The notes beneath the pieces were generated by a model. It searched no databases and had not been told where the DNA came from. It saw only the letters and a program-made list of their open reading frames with translations. From a virus, in IMG/VR virus record IMGVR_UViG_3300009428_000029, positions 1-34,876 of that record: a stretch of 34,876 bases of DNA, one strand, 5' to 3'. Each line of letters begins with the position of its first letter. Positions within the stretch are counted from its first letter, which is position 1. Positions 6,891 to 15,257 of this stretch are shown one piece after another. The translations under genes were made by a program, and so were the position numbers.

Positions 6891-8696
6891 TTATCTCAAT
6901 TCTGCAACATTAAATGTTGGAACACCATCAACTCTAACATGTCCGTAGAAACGGTTATTAACCATTTTCTTAGCGTATCTTGTCATGATTCCTTTTACAG
7001 GAGCAAAGTTGAACGGATTGTACATTGTTGGAGTAAGTTGCATTGGCACGTATGGTGCGTAGATGTAACCAGTGTCTAACAATGATTTTCCTTTATGTCC
7101 AATAATCATAGAGTATGCAGGAGCATATGGGTCTCTGTAGATTTGGTATCTTCCTGAAAGAGAACCAACTCTTTCAATACCCATGTTATATTGGTCTTGC
7201 TCTGGGTTAGCGTCAGAAACGTGGAAGTATTCTAAATCATCAAAAATAGCTGAGATTTCAGAAGATACTACTACGAAGTTTGCACCACCTCTAAGTGTAG
7301 ACTTATGAATTTGTGCAGAAATTTGGTTAACTTTAGTTAATAAAGTTTGATTCCAATCTTTTTGCGTATAAGGGCTAGCAGCAGTAGAAGCTTTTCTCCA
7401 TCCGTTGTAATCCCATCTTGTAGAAACACCAGCAACTCTTAAGTCTCTAAGTATCTCTCTATCAATCTCTGCAGCAACTTGCTCAGAAAGGATAGCAGTC
7501 AATTCAGCTTCAGCGTCAATGTTGTGGAATGCACTAACATCTTGCGCTAATTCTGGAGACCAAGTAGCTCTAAGTTTTCTTTCTTCAACAGCTACAACAA
7601 CTTCGTCAAGCTTGAAAGAAACCTCTCCTAATTCTGTTTCTAATTCTAAAGAAGCATATTGTGTCCAAGAAATTTCAAAATCAGCAACAGTGTGATTTGC
7701 TTGAGTACCACTCATAGCAGCTCCAACGTATCCATCAAAAGTAGATGTTCCGTTAGAATCAACTGGCTTAGTTAAATCAACTTCAATAAATAAAGCTCCT
7801 GTTGTATCAACAGTATCGCCATATTCAACAATACCTTTTCCGTATTTTTGAGTAACTAATCTAAATGGTACTTGACCACCAGCAGCAACGATTACTTTAG
7901 AATCAGCATCAGTTAAACCACTAACAGAAGTAACTTTTAAAGAAGCTAAGAATGCTTCAGTATCCATTTCGTTTCCGTCTGGTCCAGTTAATACACCTTT
8001 TGCTCTTCCAGCTCCAAATCCACCTACCTTAACGATAGCACCTCTAAGTGAACCATCAGTAGCTCTTGGAAGTACACCAAATGTAGCTCCAGAAGTAAAT
8101 GTTCCATTAGCACCTAAAGTTTGTAATGATTTTGTTGGGTTAGTAAACATAGTTACAGTTCCTTTTGAATTATCAAATAATCCATCATTGTAGTATAAGT
8201 CATATAAAGACTTAGCTTTCATTGTTGTAGCAGCACAACCGTTAGAAACGTCTACACAGTCAGGAAGACCGTCAGCAGCCATACCAGTGTGTGCAGAATA
8301 CTGAGCACCATTAGCTCCGTAAAAATCTCCAGCCTCAGCAGGAGTAGCACCATTAACTCTGTTAGAAGTTTGCGGTACAAAGAAGAACAATTTACCAATT
8401 GGCATGTTCATAGCCTGTACAGACACGATGTCGTTTGCTAATAATTTTGAGAATACCCGTCTTACGATAGGGAATACTACAGTTTCGAAAGACCCTGAAG
8501 ACGAAGCGTCAGTAGTTTCTGTTAATAAAGAAGACGCTTGGTTCTCAAATAATTGAGCAACGTTTTCTTTAACGTGACCTTTAAGTCCTTCTAAGAATCC
8601 TAAAGAATCCCATTTTTGTTGAGTTTGAGTACGGATAGCCTTCATGTGGTTTAATCCGATGTTCCCAACTTGTCCTGAATTTAATAAATGTGACAT
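6891..8696 (-). CDS. Major capsid protein, T4 gp23-like
   Basis: A 601-residue protein with the gp23 pattern: a helical N-terminal propeptide, then a VRRVF...DIVSVQAMNMPIGKLFF region (about 77-108) that matches the conserved gp23 segment around VRR...DI..VQPMN.P.G. It is longer than T4 gp23 (521 residues). The propeptide ends with a likely prohead protease site, L-T-E at 58-60, followed by a Ser/Thr/Ala-rich linker, so mature capsid protein would begin at about T61. It forms the hexamers of the head shell. It is the last gene of the head module, directly after protease and scaffold as in T4, and is followed by a strong terminator. Confident by sequence and gene order. Confidence 0.92.
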   Translation of the reverse strand: MSHLLNSGQVGNIGLNHMKAIRTQTQQKWDSLGFLEGLKGHVKENVAQLFENQASSLLTETTDASSSGSFETVVFPIVRRVFSKLLANDIVSVQAMNMPIGKLFFFVPQTSNRVNGATPAEAGDFYGANGAQYSAHTGMAADGLPDCVDVSNGCAATTMKAKSLYDLYYNDGLFDNSKGTVTMFTNPTKSLQTLGANGTFTSGATFGVLPRATDGSLRGAIVKVGGFGAGRAKGVLTGPDGNEMDTEAFLASLKVTSVSGLTDADSKVIVAAGGQVPFRLVTQKYGKGIVEYGDTVDTTGALFIEVDLTKPVDSNGTSTFDGYVGAAMSGTQANHTVADFEISWTQYASLELETELGEVSFKLDEVVVAVEERKLRATWSPELAQDVSAFHNIDAEAELTAILSEQVAAEIDREILRDLRVAGVSTRWDYNGWRKASTAASPYTQKDWNQTLLTKVNQISAQIHKSTLRGGANFVVVSSEISAIFDDLEYFHVSDANPEQDQYNMGIERVGSLSGRYQIYRDPYAPAYSMIIGHKGKSLLDTGYIYAPYVPMQLTPTMYNPFNFAPVKGIMTRYAKKMVNNRFYGHVRVDGVPTFNVAELR

Positions 8697-8739
8697 AATT
8701 GTTTAATTTTTATTTTACTTTTTATTTTACTTGTTATTA

Positions 8740-10113
8740 TTATTTTCTATCAACTCTTTTCATTAAGTCCATGATTCTAGATGTTTCTTTATCAACGTAG
8801 ACAGTGCTTTCGCTTAACTGCTTTGATACGCCAGAAGAAACTTCCTTATCAATCTTATTACTTATTGATTCATTCATTGGCTTTCTAGCCCCTAATTGAC
8901 TTGCAAGAGTTTTGTAGAGTTTTTTCGATTCCTTAAGTGTTGAAACTTCATTATCGAATCTTTTAAAGATTCCTTCTTTTTCAGACTTAGTTGTCGAATG
9001 CTCCATAAATAACTTAGTTACATAAGTTAAGTTTGAGTTAAACACTACAGTTTCTGCTAACATTGTTCTAAATTGTTTAAGAGCTTGTTTGTATTCACCA
9101 TTCTTACCCTTTAATTCTTTAGCTTCAGTTAACAAAGCATTATATTTTTTAATTGTTGCTGTTGACTCGTTTTGTCTTGGTCTTGGTTGTCCAATATTAG
9201 CTTTCTGACCTTCAGTTCTTTTTTCTTGTGCGCCTCCTACTGGGATTTGCTCTTCTAAAGATTCATCATCACAGTCATCTGCTTCTTTGATTGGCTCTTC
9301 AGATTCATCACAGTCATCTGCTTCTTTGATTGGCTCTTCAGATTCATCACAGTCATCTGCTTCATCTAAAGCGATTTCATACATAAGTTCGTCTTCTTCG
9401 CCAGCATCTTCAACATCACCTTCAACTTCTGCATCTAGAGCATCACCCACTGGGTCAATTTCTAAAGCGTCAACTTCTACGTCTGCTTCAATACCACCAT
9501 CGATATCACTCATGTCAATTTCTGAATCATCACCCATGTCATCTAAATTAACATCACCACCTTCAACATCGTCCATCTTTATGACAAACTCTCCAGGTTC
9601 GTTTACTGTTAATTTAACTTCACCAGCTTCATCATCAACTACAACTTCGATTTCATCATCACCAGTTAACTTTTTGTAAACTGCAATAACATCATCATCT
9701 GACGCTGTCGTCATATCCATCTCTATCTCATCATCTGATGCTACTGCATCCATTCCAGTCTCGTAATCACCTTCAAGGTCATCACCTACATCTGAGCCAT
9801 CGATTTCAATATCACCGTCGATATCATCACCATCTACTTCAATTTCTGCGTCAGCTTCATCCTCACCCTCGATATCATCAAGTTCGATTTCTTCACCTCC
9901 TTCAGAATCTTCAGCACCCGCTTCGATTTCTTCTGTGTCATCTTCAACATCTTCTTCAACATAACCTTCTTCCAAAGATTCTTTCACTAAACTTTCAATT
10001 TCTTCTTTCGCTACCGAACGAAGTATTTCTTTTGTGTTGGCGTTAAGAGCTTCTTGAATTCTTTTCGCATCCAATATCGCCTCTTCTAAAATTGATTTCT
10101 TTTTATCAGCCAT
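8740..10113 (-). CDS. Prohead scaffold/core protein, gp22-position, very acidic
   Basis: A 457-residue protein between protease and capsid genes, the place of T4 gene 22. Residues 1-45 are helical with the KSILEEAILDAKR start. Residues about 45-290 are extremely rich in Asp and Glu with many DDIEGD-like units, including a 13-residue tandem repeat (ADDCDESEEPIKE) near 262-287. The C-terminal 150 residues are Lys-rich and helical. Scaffold proteins build the transient core of the prohead and are degraded by the protease during maturation. The length exceeds T4 gp22 (269 residues) mainly because of the acidic middle. The assignment rests on gene order and composition; sequence identity to gp22 is not obvious. 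Confidence 0.75.
   Translation of the reverse strand: MADKKKSILEEAILDAKRIQEALNANTKEILRSVAKEEIESLVKESLEEGYVEEDVEDDTEEIEAGAEDSEGGEEIELDDIEGEDEADAEIEVDGDDIDGDIEIDGSDVGDDLEGDYETGMDAVASDDEIEMDMTTASDDDVIAVYKKLTGDDEIEVVVDDEAGEVKLTVNEPGEFVIKMDDVEGGDVNLDDMGDDSEIDMSDIDGGIEADVEVDALEIDPVGDALDAEVEGDVEDAGEEDELMYEIALDEADDCDESEEPIKEADDCDESEEPIKEADDCDDESLEEQIPVGGAQEKRTEGQKANIGQPRPRQNESTATIKKYNALLTEAKELKGKNGEYKQALKQFRTMLAETVVFNSNLTYVTKLFMEHSTTKSEKEGIFKRFDNEVSTLKESKKLYKTLASQLGARKPMNESISNKIDKEVSSGVSKQLSESTVYVDKETSRIMDLMKRVDRK
9270..9363 (-). repeat. 39-base tandem repeat inside the scaffold gene
   Basis: The unit cacagtcatctgcttctttg... (39 bases, plus-strand reading) occurs twice perfectly (9270-9308, 9309-9347) with a partial third copy to 9363. 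It encodes ADDCDESEEPIKE, 13 residues per unit, so copy number changes keep the frame. Identical units indicate recent slippage or duplication. Confidence 0.85.
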
Positions 10114-10173
10114 TTTTTTTATTAATTTTTAAAATTTTATTAAAATTATTGCAGGTAGCTATACCCACTTGTT

Positions 10174-10181
10174 TATAAATA
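10174..10181 (-). promoter_or_regulatory. TATTTATA box before the scaffold gene
   Basis: TATTTATA in gene direction, 60 bases before the ATG at 10113. It lies downstream of the hairpin that ends the protease gene, a suitable place for separate transcription of scaffold and capsid genes. Confidence 0.4.
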
Positions 10182-10214
10182 TGTCTCTTTTTAATAAAAA
10201 GACAAGTTTATTAA

Positions 10215-10254
10215 AAATAAATTCCTATTAAATTATTTTAATAGGAATTTATTT
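10215..10254 (-). terminator. 18-bp perfect inverted repeat over the protease stop codon
   Basis: The arms at 10215-10232 and 10237-10254 are perfect reverse complements separated by four bases. The stem is AT-rich, one arm codes for the last residues of the prohead protease, and the loop contains most of its stop codon. On the minus strand a T-rich stretch follows but the U-run is interrupted. It could be an inefficient terminator, an RNA processing site or a 3' stabiliser that lowers protease output relative to scaffold and capsid. Structure certain, function inferred. Confidence 0.65.
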
Positions 10255-10931
10255 ATCTTATCTACTAGTATATTTTTTTTATTTTCTTTTGATTCTGTAA
10301 ATGGTTTAGCTTGAGCAGCATCCTTAAACATCCATGAACCAGGGGTGCTAGGTGATGTTACAACATCCCAGCAAATTAATTCAAAGTCATCTTGAACTAT
10401 GTTTTGACCAGCTATCTCCTTAAGAGAACCAACACCTCTTGAGGATACGCCAATCATAATATTATTTCTAACTAAGTTAGCGACTTCATCACCCTTAGTG
10501 GAAACTATACCGTAATTAACATACCCAGGCGACATAAGAATTTCCATCTTACCCATAAGTGTTTTACCTTCCCACCAAGTTTCTGTGATATTATGTGATA
10601 TCCTATCACCAGCAATTATTGATGACTCTGGATGGTCTAATTCACCAATAGCTCTCCTCTCTTTTATTAACTGTTGGTAATTGTTGTTTTCTCTCTCAAG
10701 TATTTCTTTTGGATATATCCTACCGTTTCTATTCTTAACACCCCACTTTTGTAGAACGACATATAATATTAACGGAGAAGCTATAATAGGACTTCCAGCG
10801 TCTAATTTTTTTATTTCGTTTACGAATGGTTTATTTCTAGAGTCACCTGGATTAATAAATCCAGCATCCTGCTCTATCAAGACACCTAAACCTTGTTGTC
10901 CAGGTTTTAATATTTTTAAGTCTTCTGACAT
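10233..10931 (-). CDS. Prohead protease, T4 gp21-like
   Basis: A 232-residue serine protease of the phage prohead/herpesvirus assemblin-like fold. The hallmark GELDHPE motif supplies the catalytic His at residue 100. The GVSSRGVGSL motif supplies the nucleophilic Ser at about 163-164 with the conserved Arg-Gly next to it, as in T4 gp21. N-terminal residues NGRIYPKEIL are also typical of the family. In T4 this enzyme cleaves scaffold, capsid protein and internal proteins after (L/I)-x-E. Here suitable sites occur in the capsid protein (L-T-E) and in the cargo tags (L-R-E). It is followed by an 18-bp hairpin and then the scaffold gene. Confident call. Confidence 0.92.
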   Translation of the reverse strand: MSEDLKILKPGQQGLGVLIEQDAGFINPGDSRNKPFVNEIKKLDAGSPIIASPLILYVVLQKWGVKNRNGRIYPKEILERENNNYQQLIKERRAIGELDHPESSIIAGDRISHNITETWWEGKTLMGKMEILMSPGYVNYGIVSTKGDEVANLVRNNIMIGVSSRGVGSLKEIAGQNIVQDDFELICWDVVTSPSTPGSWMFKDAAQAKPFTESKENKKNILVDKINKFLLK

Positions 10932-10942
10932 ATCTCTTTTAT

Positions 10943-10950
10943 TATAAATA
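10943..10950 (-). promoter_or_regulatory. TATTTATA box before the prohead protease gene
   Basis: TATTTATA in gene direction, 11 bases before the ATG at 10931 and immediately downstream of a terminator hairpin (10963-10991). Terminator then box then gene argues for a real transcription start. Confidence 0.45.
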
Positions 10951-10962
10951 TGTCAGATAAAC

Positions 10963-10991
10963 AAAAAAACCCAGAAGATTAATTCTGGGTT
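10963..10991 (-). terminator. Intrinsic terminator upstream of the protease gene
   Basis: On the minus strand AACCCAGAA pairs with TTCTGGGTT (9 bp, 6-base loop), followed by a T-rich tract of about seven T's. It lies just beyond the stop of the 147-residue gene and ends that transcription unit. Confidence 0.8.
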
Positions 10992-11015
10992 TATTAATTA
11001 TTACTTAAAGTATGT

Positions 11016-11459
11016 TTATTTTTTAGTTTTACTAAAATTAAAATATTTTACATTTTCAAATATATCCGTAGTTATTATTTTAGATATATTATTTAATTCA
11101 TTTTGAATTTTTTTCTCTTGTAACTTAAATAAGTTCTTTTGATAAAGAGTAATCTCACAATTCATATAACTTTTCTTACCGTACACAATACCTGACTCAC
11201 GCATGTCAAAATCGATAATACATTTGTTGTTATGAAATAAGTTTTTGTTTAAGTTTTTAGCTAATGCTTTCTTGATATCCTTAGTAATTAACCTAATTAC
11301 TGAAGTGTAATTAATATCTTCTTTTATCAATGTTTCACCCCAAGCTGATATTGTAAGGTATAAAGCCTTTGGGTTTTTATTATCTACCGTTCCAGATAAA
11401 ACTCTGTAATTATTATAATTTTTTGTTGATAATTGCTTTCCGTTTTTTGTAATAATCAT
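11016..11459 (-). CDS. Conserved-position head-module protein of unknown function
   Basis: A 147-residue basic protein rich in Lys, Asn and Ile, starting MIITKNGKQLSTKNY. It mixes predicted beta strands in the first half with a helical, Lys-rich C-terminal part (about 110-147). No signal peptide, membrane segment or known motif is visible. It lies between the coiled-coil gene and the prohead protease on the same strand, and a terminator follows its stop. Position within the head module suggests a head or neck role, but the sequence itself gives no function. Confidence 0.6.
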   Translation of the reverse strand: MIITKNGKQLSTKNYNNYRVLSGTVDNKNPKALYLTISAWGETLIKEDINYTSVIRLITKDIKKALAKNLNKNLFHNNKCIIDFDMRESGIVYGKKSYMNCEITLYQKNLFKLQEKKIQNELNNISKIITTDIFENVKYFNFSKTKK

Positions 11460-11503
11460 AACCTATATCGTTTTGTTAAATATAGGTAATATACACAACA
11501 AAG

Positions 11504-11848
11504 TCAAATCATATCACCCCTTAAATAAAGCAATAAACACTCCGAAGGCAACTTGAACAACAGCCCATACCTAACCGCTACAGTCTTAAACGTATTCAAC
11601 GAAGCAACATCAGACTTCATCTCTTTAAGTGTGTTAGGGCTAGCTACATCATCCATATAACGCTTCCATTTAACCACACCCTCAATCTCTCTTTCAATAG
11701 CATCAACCCTACCTAATTTCAAGTTAATTTCATTAAGAATATCTTGAATCTTTTCATCATTCTCATTAAGTCTTTCTAATTCGTTTAAAACTAATTTAGA
11801 ATACTCGTTCCATCCGTTTTGCGGTATATTTTTCTGACCCTTGTCCAT
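11504..11848 (-). CDS. Coiled-coil protein, C-terminal membrane helix lost by a probable frameshift
   Basis: The 114-residue frame begins one base after the PAS gene stop (TAG-A-ATG). Residues about 17-60 form a coiled coil (LVLNELERLNENDEKIQDIL...), followed by two related units (DVASPNTLK, DVASLNTFK). After TFKTVAVR the frame ends in an unlikely tail (KLPSECLLLYLRGDMI). In the -1 frame from about 11570 the same DNA encodes VWAVVQVAFGVFIALFKG and a stop at 11514-11516, a clean membrane helix. Small phage proteins with a coiled coil and a C-terminal helix are common. Most likely one base was lost near 11569-11572 in the phage or the assembly; programmed shifting is less likely because no slippery run is present. 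Confidence 0.65.
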   Translation of the reverse strand: MDKGQKNIPQNGWNEYSKLVLNELERLNENDEKIQDILNEINLKLGRVDAIEREIEGVVKWKRYMDDVASPNTLKEMKSDVASLNTFKTVAVRYGLLFKLPSECLLLYLRGDMI

Positions 11849-11849
11849 T

Positions 11850-12299
11850 CTATAAATCTGTAATATCTATATGTGTCCCAACCATCCTGATTGGTTTATT
11901 ATTTTTATCCCACTCTATAACACTACCTCTACATAAGATTGTTATTTCGTGACCCTCCTTGTGCGTGTACCTACCTATTGACCTATAAGGCAAAGTACCT
12001 TTACTATTAGCATGTTTATCAAACTTATCTAACGCTAATTTTAAATCTTCAGGATGTATTAATGACATCCAAGACTCAGGTTTGTTTTCCATTTCGTCAA
12101 CTTCGTAACCTAATTGTTTTTTAAACGCTGGACTAAGGTATTGGATATTATTAACAACATCCCAATCCCAATAACCATCAGTAGTAAGTTCAAGAGTAAG
12201 TTCAAGAATTTCCCTCATCTTAAAAACTTCTGCGTCACGAATTGGTAATTTAGTTACTAAGTTACGTAACTTTTTTATATTTTCTGACTCCCTGAACAT
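11850..12299 (-). CDS. Stand-alone PAS domain protein
   Basis: A 149-residue protein. Residues 30-149 match the PAS (PAS_3-like) fold: TTDGYWDWDVVNNIQYLSPA at the first strands, LGYEVDEM, the WMSLIHPEDL segment, then the RSIGRYTHKEGHEI and GSVIEWDKNNKPIRMVGT beta strands ending in DITDL. PAS domains sense small ligands, redox state or light, or mediate protein contacts. No kinase, cyclase or other output domain is attached. It sits three bases after the 271-residue helical gene and one base before a coiled-coil gene, inside the head module between portal and protease. A chromophore- or ligand-binding residue cannot be named. Fold confident, role unknown. Confidence 0.88.
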   Translation of the reverse strand: MFRESENIKKLRNLVTKLPIRDAEVFKMREILELTLELTTDGYWDWDVVNNIQYLSPAFKKQLGYEVDEMENKPESWMSLIHPEDLKLALDKFDKHANSKGTLPYRSIGRYTHKEGHEITILCRGSVIEWDKNNKPIRMVGTHIDITDL

Positions 12300-12302
12300 A
12301 AA

Positions 12303-13118
12303 CTACTCAGCTGTCAAATCATCTTTAAGTTCTAACACCTTAATAATATCTGCATCAAAACTTTCTTTTATGTATTTTCTATCCAATAGACTTTCTTTAA
12401 GTGATAAAAGTGTTTCTTTTAAACTATCTGAAGAATCTTCTAACTTAGTATTAACTAAACTAAGACATTCTGAAATATTAAGATTAAAAAAACCCTCCCT
12501 ACCATTCTCATCTGATTCTAAGATAATCTTAACAGTTTTTACCTCACTCTCGCTAAGGTCTGAATATCTATCATTATATTTACTAACCATCAAAGAAGCT
12601 AATTCTTTGTTGGATAAAATAACTTCGTCAAGACCTTCGATTATAACCTCATCTTCTTTTTTATTACTTACTATGTATTGAGCAACTTTCTGCGTAGTCT
12701 CAACCAACGAACTAATCGTGCCAGGACCTTTCTTAGTGGTGATTAATTTTGAAATATTTTCATGTAATTCTTTAACCCTAACAGTTGCGGAATATAATTT
12801 AGCATTTTCAAAAACTAAATCTAATATAAGTTTTTTATTTGCCTCGTTTATCTCTTTCTCGGTGAAATTATTCATAAGATTAATATTCTCTTTAATGAAT
12901 TCAATCGCTCTACTTTCGTTTTCTTCAAGTTTATTTTGAATGTTTGAATATATAAAAAATTGTGATTTAAGAATCTCATTTTCCTTAAGAGCTTTAATAT
13001 AACCTTTGAAAAGCCCCTTTTTCTTCTTATTACCTGTTGAAATTGATTCAGCAAGGAGTTCATTATAAACATCCTTAATCTGACCAAAATTCATATGTGT
13101 TGTATTTTTCTTTGCCAT
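12303..13118 (-). CDS. Helical protein, candidate prohead core protein
   Basis: A 271-residue, almost entirely helical, Lys- and Glu-rich protein starting MAKKNTTHMNFGQ. It lies directly after the portal gene, where T4 has the small prohead core genes 67 and 68. N-terminal residues 17-24 read NELLAESI: L-A-E is a good prohead protease site, so a 23-residue N-terminal peptide could be removed. The rest contains long amphipathic helices without known motif. A core or internal head protein is inferred from place, composition and the possible cleavage site; other structural roles remain possible. The next gene (PAS) starts three bases after its stop. Confidence 0.6.
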   Translation of the reverse strand: MAKKNTTHMNFGQIKDVYNELLAESISTGNKKKKGLFKGYIKALKENEILKSQFFIYSNIQNKLEENESRAIEFIKENINLMNNFTEKEINEANKKLILDLVFENAKLYSATVRVKELHENISKLITTKKGPGTISSLVETTQKVAQYIVSNKKEDEVIIEGLDEVILSNKELASLMVSKYNDRYSDLSESEVKTVKIILESDENGREGFFNLNISECLSLVNTKLEDSSDSLKETLLSLKESLLDRKYIKESFDADIIKVLELKDDLTAE

Positions 13119-13165
13119 AGTGCGTACTTTATATTTAATAAATATTTAATTTTAAGTTAAAAAAC

Positions 13166-15205
13166 TTATTCATTAATCATTTTATCAATATCGTCAATCA
13201 TATTTCCGATATTTTCATTAATCTTAACATTCTTATTAGTAACCTTAACCCTTTCATTTAAAACAACATCATCGTCTTTTTTAACCGAATCAAGTAACTT
13301 ACCAAAGAAATTATCCTTATATCTATTAATTTTTTTATTATAAGCTGTTCTATGTTCAGTAAGCATGTTTTCAGCCTTCTTATTAATACTCTCCCCGAAA
13401 CCACCAGCATCATCACCAGCATCACCACCAGCATCATCATCACCACCAGCATCACCACCAGCATCGTCACCTTCTTCTTCTCCGAAGCCAGAATCGTCAC
13501 CTTCTTCTCCAAAGTCAACATCATCACCACCTTCGAATCCACCTCCGCCACCGAAGCCGCCACCGCCGCCGCCACCGCCGAAGCTATCGCCGCCACCATC
13601 GTCACCACCTCCTTCATCACCACCAGAAGCGCCACCACCTTTAGCAATATTAATATCACCATATAGTCTATCAACCTCGTCAAAAGTACCAGTATGTTTA
13701 ATAACTTTACTAGTGTTTTCCATCTCAGCCGCTGCAGCTTTTTCAAGTCTCTGCTCAAGGAAATCTTGTTTAATTTCATCATCAGACCATTCCAGAATAT
13801 CTCTTTTACCTTTCATCATAGACATAACCGCAAAACCACCACCAGCATCAACTGTAGCATCCTTATACAAGGTAACTTTAGATTGCATTTGTTCAATCTT
13901 CATCATTTGAGCCTGAGTAGATGGGTTATTAAGTGTAAGTGTAAAGTTATCCAACTCATCTTCTAATCCTAATAAGAATAAATGTAAGATAGCAATCTTA
14001 TTTAATTCCATAATCATAGACTGCTGAATTCTATTAATGGTTCTAGTAAATCTAATATCCTGTAATGCCAAGTTTTTACCATCACCCTGCGCTTCTTCAT
14101 AACCTAAGAAAGACTTAGGTACTCTAAGCGCAGTAAACAACTTTCTTTGTAGATATTCAATATCTGCAATTTGGTCAAGGTTACTAGCCCCTGGAAGCGT
14201 ATCAATAGGGTTTGGTGCATCCTCACTCCTAACTGGAATAAAGAAGTCTTGGTCATTAGCCATTTGGTTATACTGAAGGTCAACCTGCCCCGTTTGAGGG
14301 TCAGTAATTGGCGTTCTTTTAAACCTATTGGCAATTTCATCTACGTAAGATGGTACATCCTCATCATCGATGTTCCCAACATAAATCTTATATACTCTTC
14401 TTTCTGGTGCTCTAGTTACTCTATAAATAAGCATAGCATCTTCTGAAAGAATTAACTGCTTCCAAATTCTTCTAGCTTTTTCTAATACTGACGTTCCGTA
14501 AGGTAGTCTTCTATCATCGCCTAATAACCTAAAGTGAGCTACTTGCCAAGAGTTAAACACAATATCCTTACCTCGCCAAACAAACTTAACCTTGGGGTCA
14601 TCATCTTCTTCATCACTAGTATTCATAATTCTACCGAACACATCACCCTCTCTTCTTTCTATCTCAAAATTAGGTAATTGTCTAGCTCCAACTACACCAG
14701 CTGCATCATCAATATTAAGGAAAACAAAGTTATCCCCATATTTACATGTGTTTCTAACCCACATAGGAAGTGTTGTGTGTATGTCAAGCCTGTTAAAGAA
14801 TAAATCTTCTAAAAGTGTCTTAACTCTCTTAGAATTTGAGTAAATATTCAATACTCTACCCTTGTCATTTACAGTAGTAGATTCTTCCATCATTATATCA
14901 AGAGTTGCTGATATTTCTGGATAGAACTCCATACTCTCAAAATCTGAGTAAGAACCTATACGAGTTGTTTCATAATGAATTGTTTTTTGAAACATCTCAT
15001 TATCAACCTTCCTCCACATACCACCAACATATTTGTTTTGTTGAGCTTGTAATTTAGCAGTCTCAAATTCACTCTTATCTGTGGTCTTTAATATTGCATC
15101 ATTACCGATAGAATACCTATTAGTTTGCGTTCTTGGTGATTGTACGCCAGTTGGTCCAAATACATTACTTAATTTTTGAAATACTGTTAGTTTTCTTTTA
15201 GCCAT
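13166..15205 (-). CDS. Portal protein, T4 gp20-like, with Gly/Asp-rich C-terminal extension
   Basis: A 679-residue protein. The first 520 or so residues have the length and motifs of T4-type portal (524 residues): the WVRNTCKYGDNFVFL region, RRLPYGTSVLEKARRIWKQL, YRVTRAPERRVYKI and the LFTALRVPKSFLGYEE segment. The portal is the dodecameric ring through which terminase pumps DNA. Residues about 518-607 are a low-complexity tract of Gly, Asp, Glu and Phe, coded by locally GC-rich DNA. A helical Lys-rich tail of about 70 residues follows and ends in NMIDDIDKMINE. Such an extension is absent from T4 gp20. Located between a small gene downstream of terminase and the putative core gene. Confidence 0.92.
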   Translation of the reverse strand: MAKRKLTVFQKLSNVFGPTGVQSPRTQTNRYSIGNDAILKTTDKSEFETAKLQAQQNKYVGGMWRKVDNEMFQKTIHYETTRIGSYSDFESMEFYPEISATLDIMMEESTTVNDKGRVLNIYSNSKRVKTLLEDLFFNRLDIHTTLPMWVRNTCKYGDNFVFLNIDDAAGVVGARQLPNFEIERREGDVFGRIMNTSDEEDDDPKVKFVWRGKDIVFNSWQVAHFRLLGDDRRLPYGTSVLEKARRIWKQLILSEDAMLIYRVTRAPERRVYKIYVGNIDDEDVPSYVDEIANRFKRTPITDPQTGQVDLQYNQMANDQDFFIPVRSEDAPNPIDTLPGASNLDQIADIEYLQRKLFTALRVPKSFLGYEEAQGDGKNLALQDIRFTRTINRIQQSMIMELNKIAILHLFLLGLEDELDNFTLTLNNPSTQAQMMKIEQMQSKVTLYKDATVDAGGGFAVMSMMKGKRDILEWSDDEIKQDFLEQRLEKAAAAEMENTSKVIKHTGTFDEVDRLYGDINIAKGGGASGGDEGGGDDGGGDSFGGGGGGGGFGGGGGFEGGDDVDFGEEGDDSGFGEEEGDDAGGDAGGDDDAGGDAGDDAGGFGESINKKAENMLTEHRTAYNKKINRYKDNFFGKLLDSVKKDDDVVLNERVKVTNKNVKINENIGNMIDDIDKMINE

Positions 15206-15257
15206 TTTGTTTTAATATTTTGTTTTAATATAGTTAATTTTTAGTAAAATTAAAGAG

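Noticed and set aside
9270-9363. CRISPR-like array
   Set aside because: The repeats are directly adjacent without spacers and in frame with the scaffold gene.
13365-13910. Long Pro/Ser-rich plus-strand frame opposite the portal tail
   Set aside because: It is the antisense of the Gly/Asp-rich codons of the portal gene; low complexity, no start context and no independent coding signal.
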